From Epinephelus fuscoguttatus (Eukaryota > Chordata > Actinopteri > Perciformes > Serranidae), in NCBI RefSeq assembly GCF_011397635.1, contig NC_064770.1, forward strand, positions 31,023,098-31,087,097: 64,000 nucleotides of DNA, read 5' to 3'. The notes under the pieces were generated by a model. The model had not been told where the DNA came from. It searched no databases and saw only the letters and a list, made by a program, of their open reading frames with translations. Position 1 is the first letter of the stretch; each line of letters begins with the position of its first letter. A program made the translations under genes and the position numbers. Below, in pieces: positions 27,003-39,969 of the stretch.

Positions 27003-28286
27003 CACCCCTTGTCAGGCTATAGGTGATTGGTTGCATGTTCTCACAGCGGCTGTTGCTGTCCCTGTTCTTGTAGTTGTTGCTGGAGCTGTTATTTTAGCTT
27101 TCATTTGGATGGAACCTTCTGGGGATGGTGAGCTGAATCAAATATTCATGATAGCAAAGAAAAGAAACATCAAACTCTACAAGCCTACTTCCAGCACCAC
27201 AGTGTATACACACACACACACACTTACTGTGTGGTAGGGAATAGAGAACGAGGGAAAAAATAAAACCCTATATGTGCATAACCCCTATATGTCTTAACAG
27301 TATAGTCTTCTGTGACTGCTGCTGTTTCTAAGTCTTAAAAAAAGGAAATGCAGGGTATTTTCTGTGGATTGACCTCAGGAAAACAAGCATGTTCCTTCCT
27401 TCCATAAGTAATAAACTGGAATAATGCTGATGATTCATTCATTTTGTTCACTGTGCTGTCACAGATTGTGTTTTCTTAGCACAACTACAGAACTCAATCA
27501 CTGGTTTCTCCTCTGTGTATTATCTGTCAGGAACCCGATTTGACATTTTGATTTCCATGCCCATGTCTCTTTGCTCAGGGAACCTGAAAAAATAAGGCTT
27601 TTACATTTACCGTTTTAACTTTTGAAAGCTCACTTTTTGAAATATTAATGCCAAATCTTGTCAAACAAGGATGTTGCATTAACACACTTAACAGAGTCAC
27701 CTTCGGAGCCTGCTGCTGCCCACTGCCTCTCGTCTTCCCACTGTTTGTGTTTTACTTTTTCTCAAAGCAGGTAGGGTATTGCAGGATTAAAATAGACCAC
27801 CAGATGATTCCCTGTAGGCATCTAAAGAGCTCCATTTCTAAAATGAGATACAACTATAACAACTCAGAAGAGGGGATACACAGCCTATTGAAAAATAATA
27901 AAGCTCACAAAATTAAATGCAATAAAAAGTAACAGGTCAATCCAACACGTTCTCACTCCCAACTCATCAAATACCACGCTGCAGCTTGCAACCCTACAGT
28001 TCAGACTGTGATGCTCTAGGTTGTTCCTTTTGTACACCCAAGTTCACTTTCATATAACTACAGGTGAACTTCAATAACGAAGCCAACGGTCAGTGTGAGT
28101 CAAAATGCCAGAACAGGCTTTTATTAAATTCAGGGTAGTTGGAGTGTCTTGCTGCAAAGGTTGTGGCGCATCAACCTATAGGCCAGTGCACTGGAAGTAT
28201 ACTATACTTGGATAACCAAAACTAGTCCATACTCATTAGTAGCTTTGTCACCTTCTACCTATGCCAGTCCTCAATGCCTATGTGCA
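23619..28286. other. Non-coding stretch with (AC)n arrays
   Basis: Long (AC)n at 26947-26999, a shorter one at 27208-27224. No exon recognised. Confidence 0.5.
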
Positions 28287-29252
28287 GTTTCACATAGATT
28301 GACCACGTCAGTGAGTAGAAAAATGTGGGACAGACAGAATGACTGACTGACAGAATGACACACTGACAGTTTCCGTGATTATGTACAGCATACCATACCA
28401 TGACTTAGTCATACCAAACATTAGAAAAAAAAAACAACAACATTGGTCCACAGGGGGAGCCACAGTGATCGGTCGCATTTTAGCCATTTTGAAGCATTTT
28501 TCTGTTGTTATAGCGCCACCCAGTTGCCAATTAGAGTTAAATTTCTCTAGTCACCTTGAGGCATCCTGTTCTACATATCTAACAAGTTTAGTAAAAATCC
28601 ATATGGCGGTTAGGCCTAGATAAGAAATTAGCTCTGTAGCGCCCCCATTTTGTTTGATGGGGTCAATAATGGAGGGGTCCCCTCAGATTATGTGTGCTCA
28701 TATGCCTACAAAGTTGCGTGGTGATGGGTGAAACCCTTGAGATGTTATACACCTTTATGTGATGAGCCACGCCCTCCACAATATTCATTGCCTTATAGAA
28801 GCTCAGTTTGAGTAAGTTTTCCAACTTTTGCCAAGAGGGAACTTTAGATATTGGTCCCTAGATTATGTTCACCCAGTTTCATGCAGATCGCTCAAACTTC
28901 CTAGGAAGAGATCGACTTTAAGTGTTTTTCAAAAAATTCATAATGGTGGAAAATCTATATAACCAGAAGTTATGGGTTCTTGAGGCAAATTTGTTCCTCA
29001 TGAGGAGAGGCATCTCTGTGCAAAGTTTCATGTCTCTACGACATACGGGGCATGAGATATGCCCATTCAAAGTTTGCAATTTCAATTGGTTGCTATAGCG
29101 CCCCCCTTTGGCCAATTGATGTGATATTGCTTCATTCACATCCTCCCATGACCCTCTACCACTGTGCCAAATTTCACATGGATTGACCAAGTCAGTGAGG
29201 AGAAAAACGTGGAACAGACACACAGACAGAGTTTTCGTCATTATATAGTAAG
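28287..29252. repeat. Interspersed repeat of unknown class, two copies of its end
   Basis: The tail at 28287-28380 (cacatagattgaccacgtcag...) recurs at 29167-29252. The stretch between holds tatagcgccaccc/tatagcgccccc blocks at 28509 and 29094. It looks like one full copy preceded by the tail of another. Confidence 0.6.
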
Positions 29253-30772
29253 ACTACACAAAACATAATCACCGAAACCACTACCAGTGCCACACCAAAC
29301 CTTAAATCCTATCACCACAACTCAACAATCAGCACTTTCCCTGTGAACACAACACATGTTAATCCTCATCCAACCACAGGCAAACATTGTTTAATATTAA
29401 GAGAAACTCACATCTCTCCTCTCCCTCTACCCCTGGACTGTTAGGAGCCTTTACAAAAAGAAACGTTGTTGGCAGACCCATATTTTGTAAATGTCATTTT
29501 TGCAATTAAAAATACAACAAATTCAATATTACCACTTAAAAAACCAATACCTCAGGGTGTGTTTGCACCCCTACACTACCTTAACGATAAAATCGATTTA
29601 AAACTGCAAGGTTTGTTGAGCTTACCAGGCAAACATGTGCACAGGAGTTGCCACAGATCAAATATGAGGCTCACACACCTGTGCTCCATGAGCCATTTAA
29701 CAGCTCAGGTGCTCTCACCTTGACTGGCCAAAGTTTGCCTGGGTCCTAGTGTCTCCCTGCTACACTTAAGCGGGACTGCTTGCCAGTTTCTGCTTGATAC
29801 ATGCATAGTGTCCTATCAAAATAACGATTAAAATGACTACAACCTTGTCATAAACACGCCCTTTCCGTTTCCGGTGGTGGATTACTACCAACGGACAAAG
29901 AGGCTTCTATAGAAAACCAATGGATTACACAAAATGTCAAATAAATCATCACAGAAACCACAGCTTGCTACGATTTTTATGTCAGAACATCAACCAACAC
30001 CGCTGACCACTCGGTGAGTTTCATGGCTTTGAAAATGAACATTTAGGGTGGTTTTAGGACAGGTTCACACATGGCCATAGGCAGCAGTGTTAAGTCAGGC
30101 AGAGGAAAGCCAAATCCTCCGAAAAGGAGCAATCGTCACTATTTTGGTCTTAACCACTCTATTTCATCATAAACAACCCAGAAATGGGGCTCAAAGTGCA
30201 AAATACCGGACGTCTCCTTTAACTGATAACTGTCATGAGAGCAGCTACAAAGCAAGCTTCTCATACACAAATGAAAACTATCCTAGGAAACAGTTTGCTT
30301 CAGGTATAATGACGCCTTATACACATAAGGAAGCAGAATATTACACGTCTATATATGGCAATGATTAATTTTATTCCTACAAATTTCATATAGCCCCACT
30401 TCAAAAAAACTAAACTGTCCCTTTAAGTTGGTTAATGAGTATGTCCCATAATGTGAGACATAACAATGCTTTCTTCAGTCCACCGAATGTAAACCAAAAT
30501 CCGTTTTCACTGCAGCTGACGAGTATGGCGTCTGTCCGTCTGTTTCCCTCTGCATGGATGTCTAAAGTATAAATGTGTGAGAGTGACCTATCCCCATTCA
30601 TAATTATAAATATGGCCCACAGTATATTACAGCCTAATGAAGCAGCAATGGATCATCAGCAGCAGTGAAAATAAGATTTGTAGTGCCAGTGGCTCATATG
30701 GCTCACTGGGTGGCCGTAAAAAATGTGCCCTGAGAGAGGAGCCTGATGAATGAAGAATTAACCATTTCCTGT

Positions 30773-30814
<42 letters not shown>

Positions 30815-31537
30815 TCCCTATACACAAATACGCACGCACAAAATACTTTAATTATATTCAAAACCTCTGCACACTCAATTAATGATTTGCAAAACACACA
30901 CAACACACAATTTTCCCCAAACGACCAGTGCTTTTTAACAGATTAGATTTTTCCTAAAATAATTACATCCGCTTGTGTTACAGTAAATTGTTCCAGAGGC
31001 TGAATGGAGGAGGTGCGAGAACAACACAATAAAAAGAAATTTAAATTAAAATGAGTTGGACGGGAATTACTCAGCAGCTAAATGCTGCATGATGGCTGAT
31101 GTGTGAAAAGATGAGTTGGCAGAATGTTCAAAAAAAAAAAAGACAATGAAAGCTAATTTGTGAGAAAACACTAAATCGTGTGTGTTAGCATGTCAGCGTA
31201 TGTGTGTGTGAAGAGACATTGTATGTGTGCATGTGCAGGTAAAAGGTGAAATGAGCCATATGATTTGAGTTTTCAGATGTGTGCCACTGTCGATGCGATT
31301 GCTGCGAATGCTGTGTTGCCGATAGTCAGCCTGTCGCTCTAAATAATGCACAAGCGCATGTAAAAATACACAACCGCTCCCCTCTCACAACTCGTCACCT
31401 GTCTCCACAGTGTGCACAACATGATCAAGTTATAAACATGAGAGTACGCGATATATGCCCCATTAAAAAAACATGAGAGCCAACTTTAAAGTACTTCCAC
31501 TTACAGTCAGCCACACACAGGCATAAAAGTACAATAC

Positions 31538-31574
<37 letters not shown>

Positions 31575-31954
31575 CCCCCATCTGAAACCAGACATGGAAA
31601 GTAGTGTCGTGGCAAGTATAAGCTATATAAAAGAAACTCTCTTTTCAAATTCAAGCCAGAGCACTTGGATGTGAAAGCAAATAAGAGATAATGACAGGGA
31701 GAAAAATAACATGTAAGAGAGGATAGTTTGTGTGTAAGTAAGCATGTGTGCGACTGCGGATCGCGTTGGAGAACCCTGCACACTAAACTCGATACATAGA
31801 CGATGGGCACTTACACACACAAAGAATTAGATGAGACCCAAGACTTTTCTTCAACTCCAAAAGAAGTAAAAAGACTAGATAGTAAGTGGGTTAAAGGTGG
31901 TTAGCTTAGCTTAGTATAAAGACAAATCTACCTGCACCTTCACTAACTAACTGG
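29253..31954. other. Non-coding stretch with (CA)n arrays
   Basis: (CA)n at 30775-30808 and 31541-31573. Nothing coding recognised. Confidence 0.5.
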
Positions 31955-32806
31955 GTGAAAATACCTTGTTGATGCCAGAGGTCAGAGGAGAGCGGCCAGA
32001 CTGGTTCAAGATGATAGAAAGGCAACAGGAAGTCAAATAACCACTGGTTCCAACCAAGGTCTGCAGAAGACCATCTCTGAAGCAACAACACCTTGTCCAA
32101 CCTTGAAGCAGATGGGCTACAGCAGCAGAAGACCACACCAGGTGCCACTCCTGTCAGCTAACAACAGGAAACTGAGGCTACAGTTCACACAGGCTCACCA
32201 AAACTGGACAATAGAAGATTGGAAAAACATTGCCTGGTCTGATGAGTCTGGATTTCTGCTGCCACATTCAGATGGTAGGGTCAGAATTTGGCATCATGGA
32301 TCCATCCTGCCTTGTATCAACGGTTCAGGCTGCTGCTGGTGGTGTAATGGTGTGGGGGAGATTTTCTTAGTACCAACTGAGCATGGTTTAAACACCACAG
32401 CCTACCTGAGTATTGTTGCTGACCGTGTCCATCCCTTCATGACCACAGTGTACCCATCTTCTGATGGCTACTTCCAGCAGGATAACGCACCATGTCACAA
32501 AGCTCACATCATCTCAAACATGACAGTGAGTTCACTGTACTCCAATGGCCTCCACAGTCACCAGATCTCAGTCCAATAGAGCACCTTTGGGATGTGGTGG
32601 AACGGGAGATTCACATCATGGATGTGCAGCTGACAAATCTGCAGCAACTGTGTGATGTCATCATGTCAATATGGACCAACATCTCTGAGGAATGTTTCCA
32701 GCACCTTGTTGGATCTGTGACACCAAGAATTAAGGCAGTTCTGAAGGCAGAAGGGGTCCAACCTGGTACTAGCAAGGTGTACCTAATAAAGTGGCCGGGG
32801 AGTGTA
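31955..32806 (+). pseudogene. Tc1/mariner transposase, 5'-truncated and frameshifted
   Basis: Strong Tc1-family coding sequence: QFTQAHQNWTIEDWKN, SDES (first catalytic Asp), GYFQQDNAPCH (second Asp) and PDLSPIEHLWD (third acidic residue, DD34E type). The frame shifts near 32520, where the usual sequence between HIISN and EFTVLQWP seems to lack about 11 nt. The 3' end ggtgtacctaataaagtggcc is the usual inner terminal repeat; the 5' terminal repeat and DNA-binding start are missing. Cannot move on its own. Confidence 0.92.
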
Positions 32807-34317
32807 CGTGTTAATGCATTTATTAAAAACTAGAACACCTTCTGTGGGCAGCCACAAGTGATCGCAGCCCACTAAACAAAACATGACAATATAGTAAAAC
32901 ACTGTTGTAATAATATAAAACACGTCTTCGTAGGTGAAGTTACAAGTGCAGCCCAGTTAACTGCTGAGTTTCAGCTCATTAAACCTCCGTTCAGACTTGT
33001 CCTGCTTACTGTGATCACCTATGCTGCGTCTTTATACAGCTGAACTCATTTAGCTGTTCTCATTTACATATTTTATTGTCTAGGAAGCATAAATTTAATT
33101 GTGGCTCATAAATGCTACCTTAATGTTACCCCAAGGTAAACAGTTATTCCTGTGCTGCTGCACTCAGGTGTCAATCAAATCATTATTTCACGATTGCAAA
33201 GTCTACAGCTTAGTAGCAACACCTGCATTGTGCAGTTTGCTTTAACGAAACCTAAAGGCAACAGACTTGTTTTCTTGACCTCCTTCCCACTCCCACCTGT
33301 CACCTTGCTGGGAAGGGTACATGTTTGGGAGTCATTTTTGCAACCCCATTCCTTTCACTTTGCACACAACTGCCACTGCAGGTGTGACCATTTGGAAAAA
33401 CTGAAGGACTGAATTTATATAACAGGCAGTAAGCAACAGTTGTTATCATGGCATTGCAGAGGGTTTTTTAAGAACCATGAATCAGGAAATCCTGATTGCA
33501 TAAATAGCATAACCTGACTAGAAATGCCAGATGTTCAACCTCAGGCAGGTACGCATGACTGTCTGGTGATGAAAGCAACTACTGTCAACAGCCAAATACA
33601 AAGAGGCTGATGAGTAAAGCAGCTGCAGCTTAATATTTGGCCACACCTGTGGCGTTGCTCCAGGGAAGAGAGTGCCGCTTCGTTGGTCTGTTGGTTAGTC
33701 CAGCTGATTATCTTTATACATCAGTGGGGTCACAGTGGGCTGGTGCCCAGCGGCAGTGCTGGGTCTAACCTCTGCAAAAAGAGTGGAATTTTAAATGGTA
33801 CCATTAAAGTCACACAATAACCTGGCAGCTGGCAAGTTTCTGTTTTTGTCATTGAAGTCTGGTGGCTTTGAAGACAGTGACATAATGCCTCTTTCTGGTT
33901 TAACAAAGGATATCTTTCTTTTTTTTAATTCCCTTTTTATTTCAAGGTCCATCAGACAGTTTAATCATGCTCAAAGGACTAATAGCCCCATATTTCCAGC
34001 AGGGCCTTCTGTAGGACACAGTTACAGCAGAAAGTAACATACAAGTGAGTTACGGTGAAGTTACACAAGCCAAAATGGACTGATCAAGTAGGCATGAACA
34101 TGGAAAAACTCTTACTCCCGTACTCGTCGTCCTCCGCTTACCCGGGTCCAGGTTGCGGGCCATAGAAAAACGAATACAAAAAAAGAATCTGAACTCCATA
34201 TATGAACCAGAATGTTGGGGTGTGTTTTCATGATACTCTAATCACTTATCAAACAAAGATTAAAAAGGACAAAAGGACATAAATTCACCTTAAACAAATG
34301 AAGAACGTACAGGCTAA
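32807..34317. other. Non-coding stretch, nothing recognised
   Basis: Short ORFs only; no repeat boundary defined. Confidence 0.5.
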
Positions 34318-34672
34318 ATGTACACCATCCAATTTTCCCATCTTTCCAAAAACTTGTCTAGTTGCAGACTAATAGAAGAAGTAATCCTTTCCATCCTAAA
34401 GATGTCATATAATGTCAATCCACTCCTCAACTGTTGGTATTGCTGGCTTTAGCCACTTTCTGGGAATAGCTTTCCTGCTAGCCGCACCTATGATCTGAAA
34501 TAGGTATCTCTCATAAGAGGTAACACTGTCCAAAGGCAAGGTGCCCAATATAAGGTCTCTAGTTTAAAGGGAATGTCTACCTGGAATACTGTATGAACCT
34601 CCTGCCAGAAAGGAATTAATGATGGACAAGACCAGAATATGTGATAGGATATCTCACTCTTTAACAGCAATT
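34318..34672 (-). mobile_element. LINE C-terminal scrap (L1-like)
   Basis: The minus strand reads ISYHIFWSCPSLIPFWQEV, the typical Cys/His motif after the reverse transcriptase of L1-like elements. After a frameshift it continues to KWLKPAIPTVEEWIDIIYDI. Truncated at both ends. Confidence 0.7.
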
Positions 34673-34754
34673 CAAATGTTTCAATTCAGTTGTTACCTCT
34701 TGTGTCTCGGGCCGTTTTTAATGGAACTGGCTAGCATTGTAGATGAGGTTGTTG

Positions 34755-34930
34755 AGGGCACTTGCCGTAGGTGTGAATGTGAGTGTGAGTGGTTGTCTGT
34801 CTCTGTGTGTCAGCGCTGTGATAGTCTGGCGACCTGTCCAGGGTGCACCGCGCCTCTCGCCCAATGTCAGCTAGGATAAGCTCCAGTCCCCCCCAGCCCC
34901 CGATGAGGATAAGCGGTTACGAATGAATGC
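34755..34930 (+). mobile_element. SINE copy, family A, 3' part
   Basis: Body gttgtctgtctctgtgtgtcag to gataagcggttacgaatgaatg, same family as 10.8 and 14.2 kb but in plus orientation and lacking the tRNA-like head. Confidence 0.8.
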
Positions 34931-36269
34931 TTAGGATGGCTGATACTAGATTTCGTACTGGCTAGCTCATAGTGTCACACTTCTCACCGCAACATCTGTA
35001 TAGATTAATCACATCTATAACACAAGATGGTAGCAACGCCTCAATAACATCAAATTTCATTCAATATTCTCAAGTTTCATTCCATATATTGGTTACTACA
35101 CCCCATGTATACCCCCACAGCATGTGATAAGGCTATCACAACCTCTTCACACTATACACAGTTTCCAGATAATCTCAATACTTTTGGTGATGCCCTAACT
35201 TTTCTTAGGCTTCTAAAAACTGTTGATACACCCTGACCTTTACAACATATGGGTAAATCAAGATGAGACTATGAATAAATAATATGCATAAATAATTTCA
35301 AACAGAAGGTGACTCACGCGTGAAGGATTTGGTCCTGTCTTTTCTAAAAGGGTGCTTAACTTCATTTATTGCTCCTGTGTTTTACTTCACCTGTTCAAAG
35401 TTCCCTGTGTCCTTAAGATATATGAGGTAAGGAATGTTCTTTTAATTTAAATAAGCTGCATTCTTCCTGAAAAATCATCAACACAACACTGCAGAAACAC
35501 TGCTTTCACAGAGGCAACCCTGAAATTTTAATGGGAGAATGGAAGTAGGGCATTGTGAGGCCACGTGTCTCCTTCTAATCAAGGTACAAATATGCAGAGG
35601 ATATGCCTTGAAATGCCATTTATACAAACACACGCACATTCACACAACAAACCAACATGCCTGCACCGTCGGCAGGCCCTGCCATGCCATATCCTGTTAA
35701 ACATCCCCCTCTAGTGTTGCACAGTTAGAATGCAGCTGCAGTGGTGCAAGGTATGAAGTGCAGCAATAGGCCTTTTTCACATAAGACATTTTGACATATC
35801 ACAGTGGGAAAAGCACAGGTGTCGAAAATGAAATAAATTATATAAAATACCTCTTAGCTGCTCTGATTTCAGGGTCCTGGTACTTTGCATGCCAGCTCAA
35901 TATCACTGTCACTGGGACAGTTTTGGTAAGGAGCCATTGTCAGTGTTATTAGCAACACCTGTGCTTTTACTACTATGACAAGTCAAAATGTCTGCTGTGA
36001 AAAGGGTCTGTGTGAGATTAGGCGGTGTCCTGTCACCTTCATGTCTGTCCAGGACTACACACACACACTACACGGCAACACTGTTGTATTACACATCACA
36101 CTTCTTTGGCTTCTGTAAAGCCAGCTTGCTATCTAAAATCACACACTGAGGAAACATTAAGCTAGTATTGTTTGGCTCAGTGTGAAAAAGCAAAGCCAGC
36201 GTAATGGCGGGTCTTCTTTACAGCAGTATTGCAGAATCTCTGTGTAAAAGGGAATACCGTGTAGACATC
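34931..36269. other. Non-coding stretch, nothing recognised
   Basis: No exon or named repeat seen. Confidence 0.5.
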
Positions 36270-36690
36270 CATCCATCCATCCATCCATCCATCCATTTTC
36301 ATCCACTTATCTGGGGCTGGGTCGCAGGGGCAGCAGGCCAAGGAAAGCACCTCAGACGTCCCTCTCCCCAGCAACGCTTTCCAGCTCCTCCTGGGGGACC
36401 CCAAGGCATTCCCAGGCCAGATGAGATATGTAATCCCTCCAGTGTGTTCTGGCTCTGCCCCGGGGCCTCCTACCAGTGGGACGTGCCTGGAACACCTCCA
36501 GCAGGCGCCCAGGAGGCATCCTGATCAGATGCCCGAACCACTTCAACTGACCTATTTCGACGTGAAGGAGCAGTGGATCTACTCCGAGCTCCCTCTGGAT
36601 GTCAAAGCTCCTCACCCTATCTCTAAGGCTGAGCCCAGACACCCCACGGAGGAAACTCATTTCTGCTGCTACCCAGAGCTCATGACCATA
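36270..36690 (-). mobile_element. RTE-like LINE 3' end with (CATC)n tail
   Basis: The minus strand codes LSLRDRVRSFDIQRELGV, then QLKWFGHLIRMPPGRLLEVF and TGRRPRGRARTHWRDYIS, the C-terminal end of a very common fish LINE ORF. Its 3' end is the (CATC)n microsatellite at 36270-36296. 5'-truncated. Confidence 0.8.
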
Positions 36691-36929
36691 GGTGAGGGTT
36701 GGGACATTCAGTTTACATAATGATGAGGTGTGTAACTCTATTTGACATAAATATGAAAATCAATGTGTTTGTACAAATAGATAAGTGAAAAACCGAAATC
36801 TTATTAGTTGGTCCCCAAGCAAAACGGGAGATAATTCTTTCCAAACTTTGCAGTTTGGCTGTGCAGGTTAAATCTGAAGTCACGAGCCTGGGTGTTATCT
36901 ACAGAGCCCCTAAAAAAGAAAAAAAAAAT

Positions 36930-37011
36930 CTTGTGCGCACAAGATACTAACTCGAGCGCCGCACAAGATAAGCTAAATCGAGCGCACGAGATACTAAAAC
37001 GTGCGCTCGAC
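36930..37011. repeat. Short array of GCGC-centred palindromes
   Basis: Begins with the perfect 14-bp palindrome CTTGTGCGCACAAG (36930-36943), followed by degraded copies with cgagcgcc, tcgagcgcacgag and cgtgcgctcg at about 22-26 bp spacing, separated by atactaa/ataagctaa. Confidence 0.7.
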
Positions 37012-38379
37012 ATACAATTATTTCCCACGCTGAAAGCTCACTGTCTGAGTCAGTACCATGGCTGTGTACTGTTTATAGACGAGGTTACATTACAGCGCAG
37101 CCAGGCACCATTGGCTCTCTGCCAAGTTTTCCAGCGCATCCGCTTGAATATCAAATTGTATTTTGTGAATACAAACTATATGCTGATGTTGTAAATAGTA
37201 CAGGCCACGCTTTGGAAAGCAGAGCTAAATGGTAAACAAACATGGCAGCACACCGGTAAGGTAAGACAACACATTTACATGTCGTTTTCTATATGTTCTC
37301 TGACATTTATCCTAACGATATGAGGCAGTCTTTGTGGGAAAAAAAGCTTGTTTAGTGGACTAACTTTGCACTTGAAGTATGCCCGTTCACTTACGTTTTA
37401 ACAGGTCTGACGCTACTATGCCCCTTGGCTGTATCTAGGCTAACGGCTAACATGCTAACTATTATTTTTATGTCACTAGTGACTTGAAACAAATTTAGGA
37501 CGATAGGAGACGGTTTGAAATAAACCGAAATTTCCCTTTAAGTTCAATCTACGCGCCTTCACAGAGTTCTGCGGTAGGAAAGCTGAAGGAGGAAGACGCC
37601 GTGGTTATCTATGCACATTCGAAACAACGGCACCCTCCCTTCTTTATCTTTGACAGTCAGCCAAGGTGGGGTTGCTCTGTTAAAGACTTTTTGTCTTGAC
37701 TGGAATCAATATACACACACACTCACACAAGGAAAGAAAAATGCTCCGATACTGTTTTTTATTGTGTGTGTATCCACTGGCAAACATATGACAAAGTAGA
37801 ACTGATACTCAAGAGGCAGGGAAGAAGAGCGTCTTTCTCTCTGTCACAGGTTTCACTGAACATACCAGACATCAGAGATGCAATCAAAACAGATACAGTA
37901 AGATAAGGACGGAGAACTGTGGGAAGAAATGCAGACAAACAAGATCATTTTTAGAGAGCGTGAGACATACAGTAGAGTAGAGTAGACAAATCCTCATTTT
38001 GCCAGTGTGAACCTACTCTGATGTATTATGTGGCCTCTCTTGTTTCAGTTGTTTTATTAACCAGATTTTCTTTTTTTTGTGTGTATCTGCTGTGCAAGGA
38101 CAAGGGAAACCTTATTTTGGCCATACTTTTATTATTATTATTATTATAACACTTTGACTTCTGTACATAGGTTTTCCAAAAACCAGACATACACACGTGT
38201 TAAAAAAAAAAAATGGACTGAGAAGCAAAGATGTGCTTGACATGAAAATTGCTTAAAAAACAACAACAAGATCTTTGATACATACTATGGTATTTACAAA
38301 GTCACAGTTTATGTTTTATGCTTTCTTGAGACCTTTTCAGATCCTGTAATGACTGTGTTGTTTGGAACCTTTAGACCCA
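37012..38379. other. Non-coding stretch, nothing recognised
   Basis: No exon seen. Short homopolymer and ATT runs only. Confidence 0.5.
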
Positions 38380-39210
38380 GACCCTGTTATAATTAAGCAA
38401 TATCACACGAGAAGGAGTGATGTTGTACTGTGATATTGTCATGGCTGTGATTCGGTCATAGGCACGAGGCCGCAGGCAATTACAGCCGTGACGATATCAC
38501 AGTATAACATCACGAGCTCATGCTTTTATACAACAGTTCAACAATGAAATAAGCAAGGCTGATTAAGAAATGTTGAAAAATGAGGACAAAATAGATCATT
38601 TAAGCATTTTATTTGTCTTTCGCCAACAAAAATAGTTCCCTCAGGACTCCGCTGTCACCGTTGCTATGTAACGCAGACATGGTGCGCCAGGCACTTAGTC
38701 TTTATACACATTTATCTGCACGTTTCCATTAATTGTGCAGCCGGTGAAATAAGTTTCTGGTGACTGCATGGTGGACTGTGGCTTCACAGGCACAGCCAAC
38801 TCTACCTTCTGATCTGACAGTATGTTGCTTTTCTCCAAGTCATTGAGCTCCGCTGATGAAACACTGACAAAACTGGATGTGTGCTCAGATGGATTCAGCA
38901 TTCATCTCCTCTCCCTCATCTTCCTCTGATGACCATTCATAGTTCAATTCAAAATTTATTTTAGGAAATAAATCCATATTTTTGGCTGTTTGACAGTGGA
39001 TGAATTAATTAGCCTACAACGCAACTGCTGACCTAACTGACACTGACCGTCAGTTTTGATTTGATTGTTGATTGCGATCAGCTGTGAGGCGGAGTGATAC
39101 ATACACAGTGAAATAACCGTGATGTTGTACTCCAATATTGTCACGGTTTTGCTGTCTCTCGACCAATCAGATTGCAGGGCCGGAACTAACTGTTGTATAA
39201 ACTGTATTTT
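38380..39210. repeat. Unclassified repeat with strong hairpin at one end
   Basis: 38420-38508 folds on itself: two 36-nt arms (gtgatgttgtactgtgatattg and its inverse) with about five mismatches around a 25-nt loop. A related gtgatgttgtactccaatattgtcacgg block at 39120 marks the other end. Probably a DNA element downstream of the NLR gene. Confidence 0.55.
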
Positions 39211-39451
39211 AGAATAGAAATTTGTCTTTGACTTGCAAGACAACATAAAACCATAAAACATGTTCCAACACAACAACAACAACCTGTTAAAAAAGTTTAC
39301 ATAAATCACAACAGAAGCAACATTACAAGACCAAATCCAAATTATTCAGTCTTATCATTGACAGTGGTAATACAGTACATAGAGCATGTAGCCAGAAGGC
39401 AGTATAGCTCTTTTCAGTTGTACATAGGACGTTTTCACAAAGATTTTTTGG

Positions 39452-39969
39452 TTACTTTAGTTTACGGAGGTGAATTGACCCGTTGGAAAAACTGAAACCA
39501 GGATGGAGCGGTTCACTGAAAGTTGTGTGGACAGTGTACAAGTGGGTCAGTGCATCAGGAAAGACCTCATAAAAGGACAAAATACCCGCTGGCCAGTCCA
39601 GATACACTCCTATGGTACTTCGGTATGTTCTGCGGCCCAGGAAGTTCAGATGGGAATAGTTGTGATAAAAGCAGCCGTCATAACACCAGCACCAAGACTT
39701 TTCATTTTGTCCCAAAGAAAATTCACTTGAACAGTCTCCTGCCCTGTCTATACTTTTGTACGCCACTCCAACATCGGCTGAATCACAATCAACCTCCCAG
39801 TAATGTCGACCAGTCAGACCCTCTTCACACAGTACTTGACAGCTGTCAAATCTGTCTGGATGATCAGAATATGGCTGATTCTCATGAACATGTGTCGCCT
39901 TTTTGTTCTCCTCTGTCAAAATTGCATTCACGCCTGCTGTGTTAGGATCCAGTGTCAGATCACAGGCAT
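39452..39969 (-). other. NLR exon 11: PRY/SPRY (B30.2) domain and stop
   Basis: This 518-nt exon codes residues 1121-1292. The PRY part opens with ACDLTLDPNT. The SPRY part has GRHYWEVD, a DVGVAYKSI strand, the WCWCYDG turn, IGVYLDWPAGILSFYEV and a closing PGFSF. All B30.2 core motifs are present and there is no internal stop. B30.2 domains of TRIM, fish TRIM-like and fish NLR proteins recognise protein ligands through variable loops. The stop codon is TAA at 39454-39452. Confidence 0.95.

Noticed and set aside
36352..36660. 102-codon minus-strand frame with good coding look
   Set aside because: It is the tail of a common LINE ORF, not a host gene.
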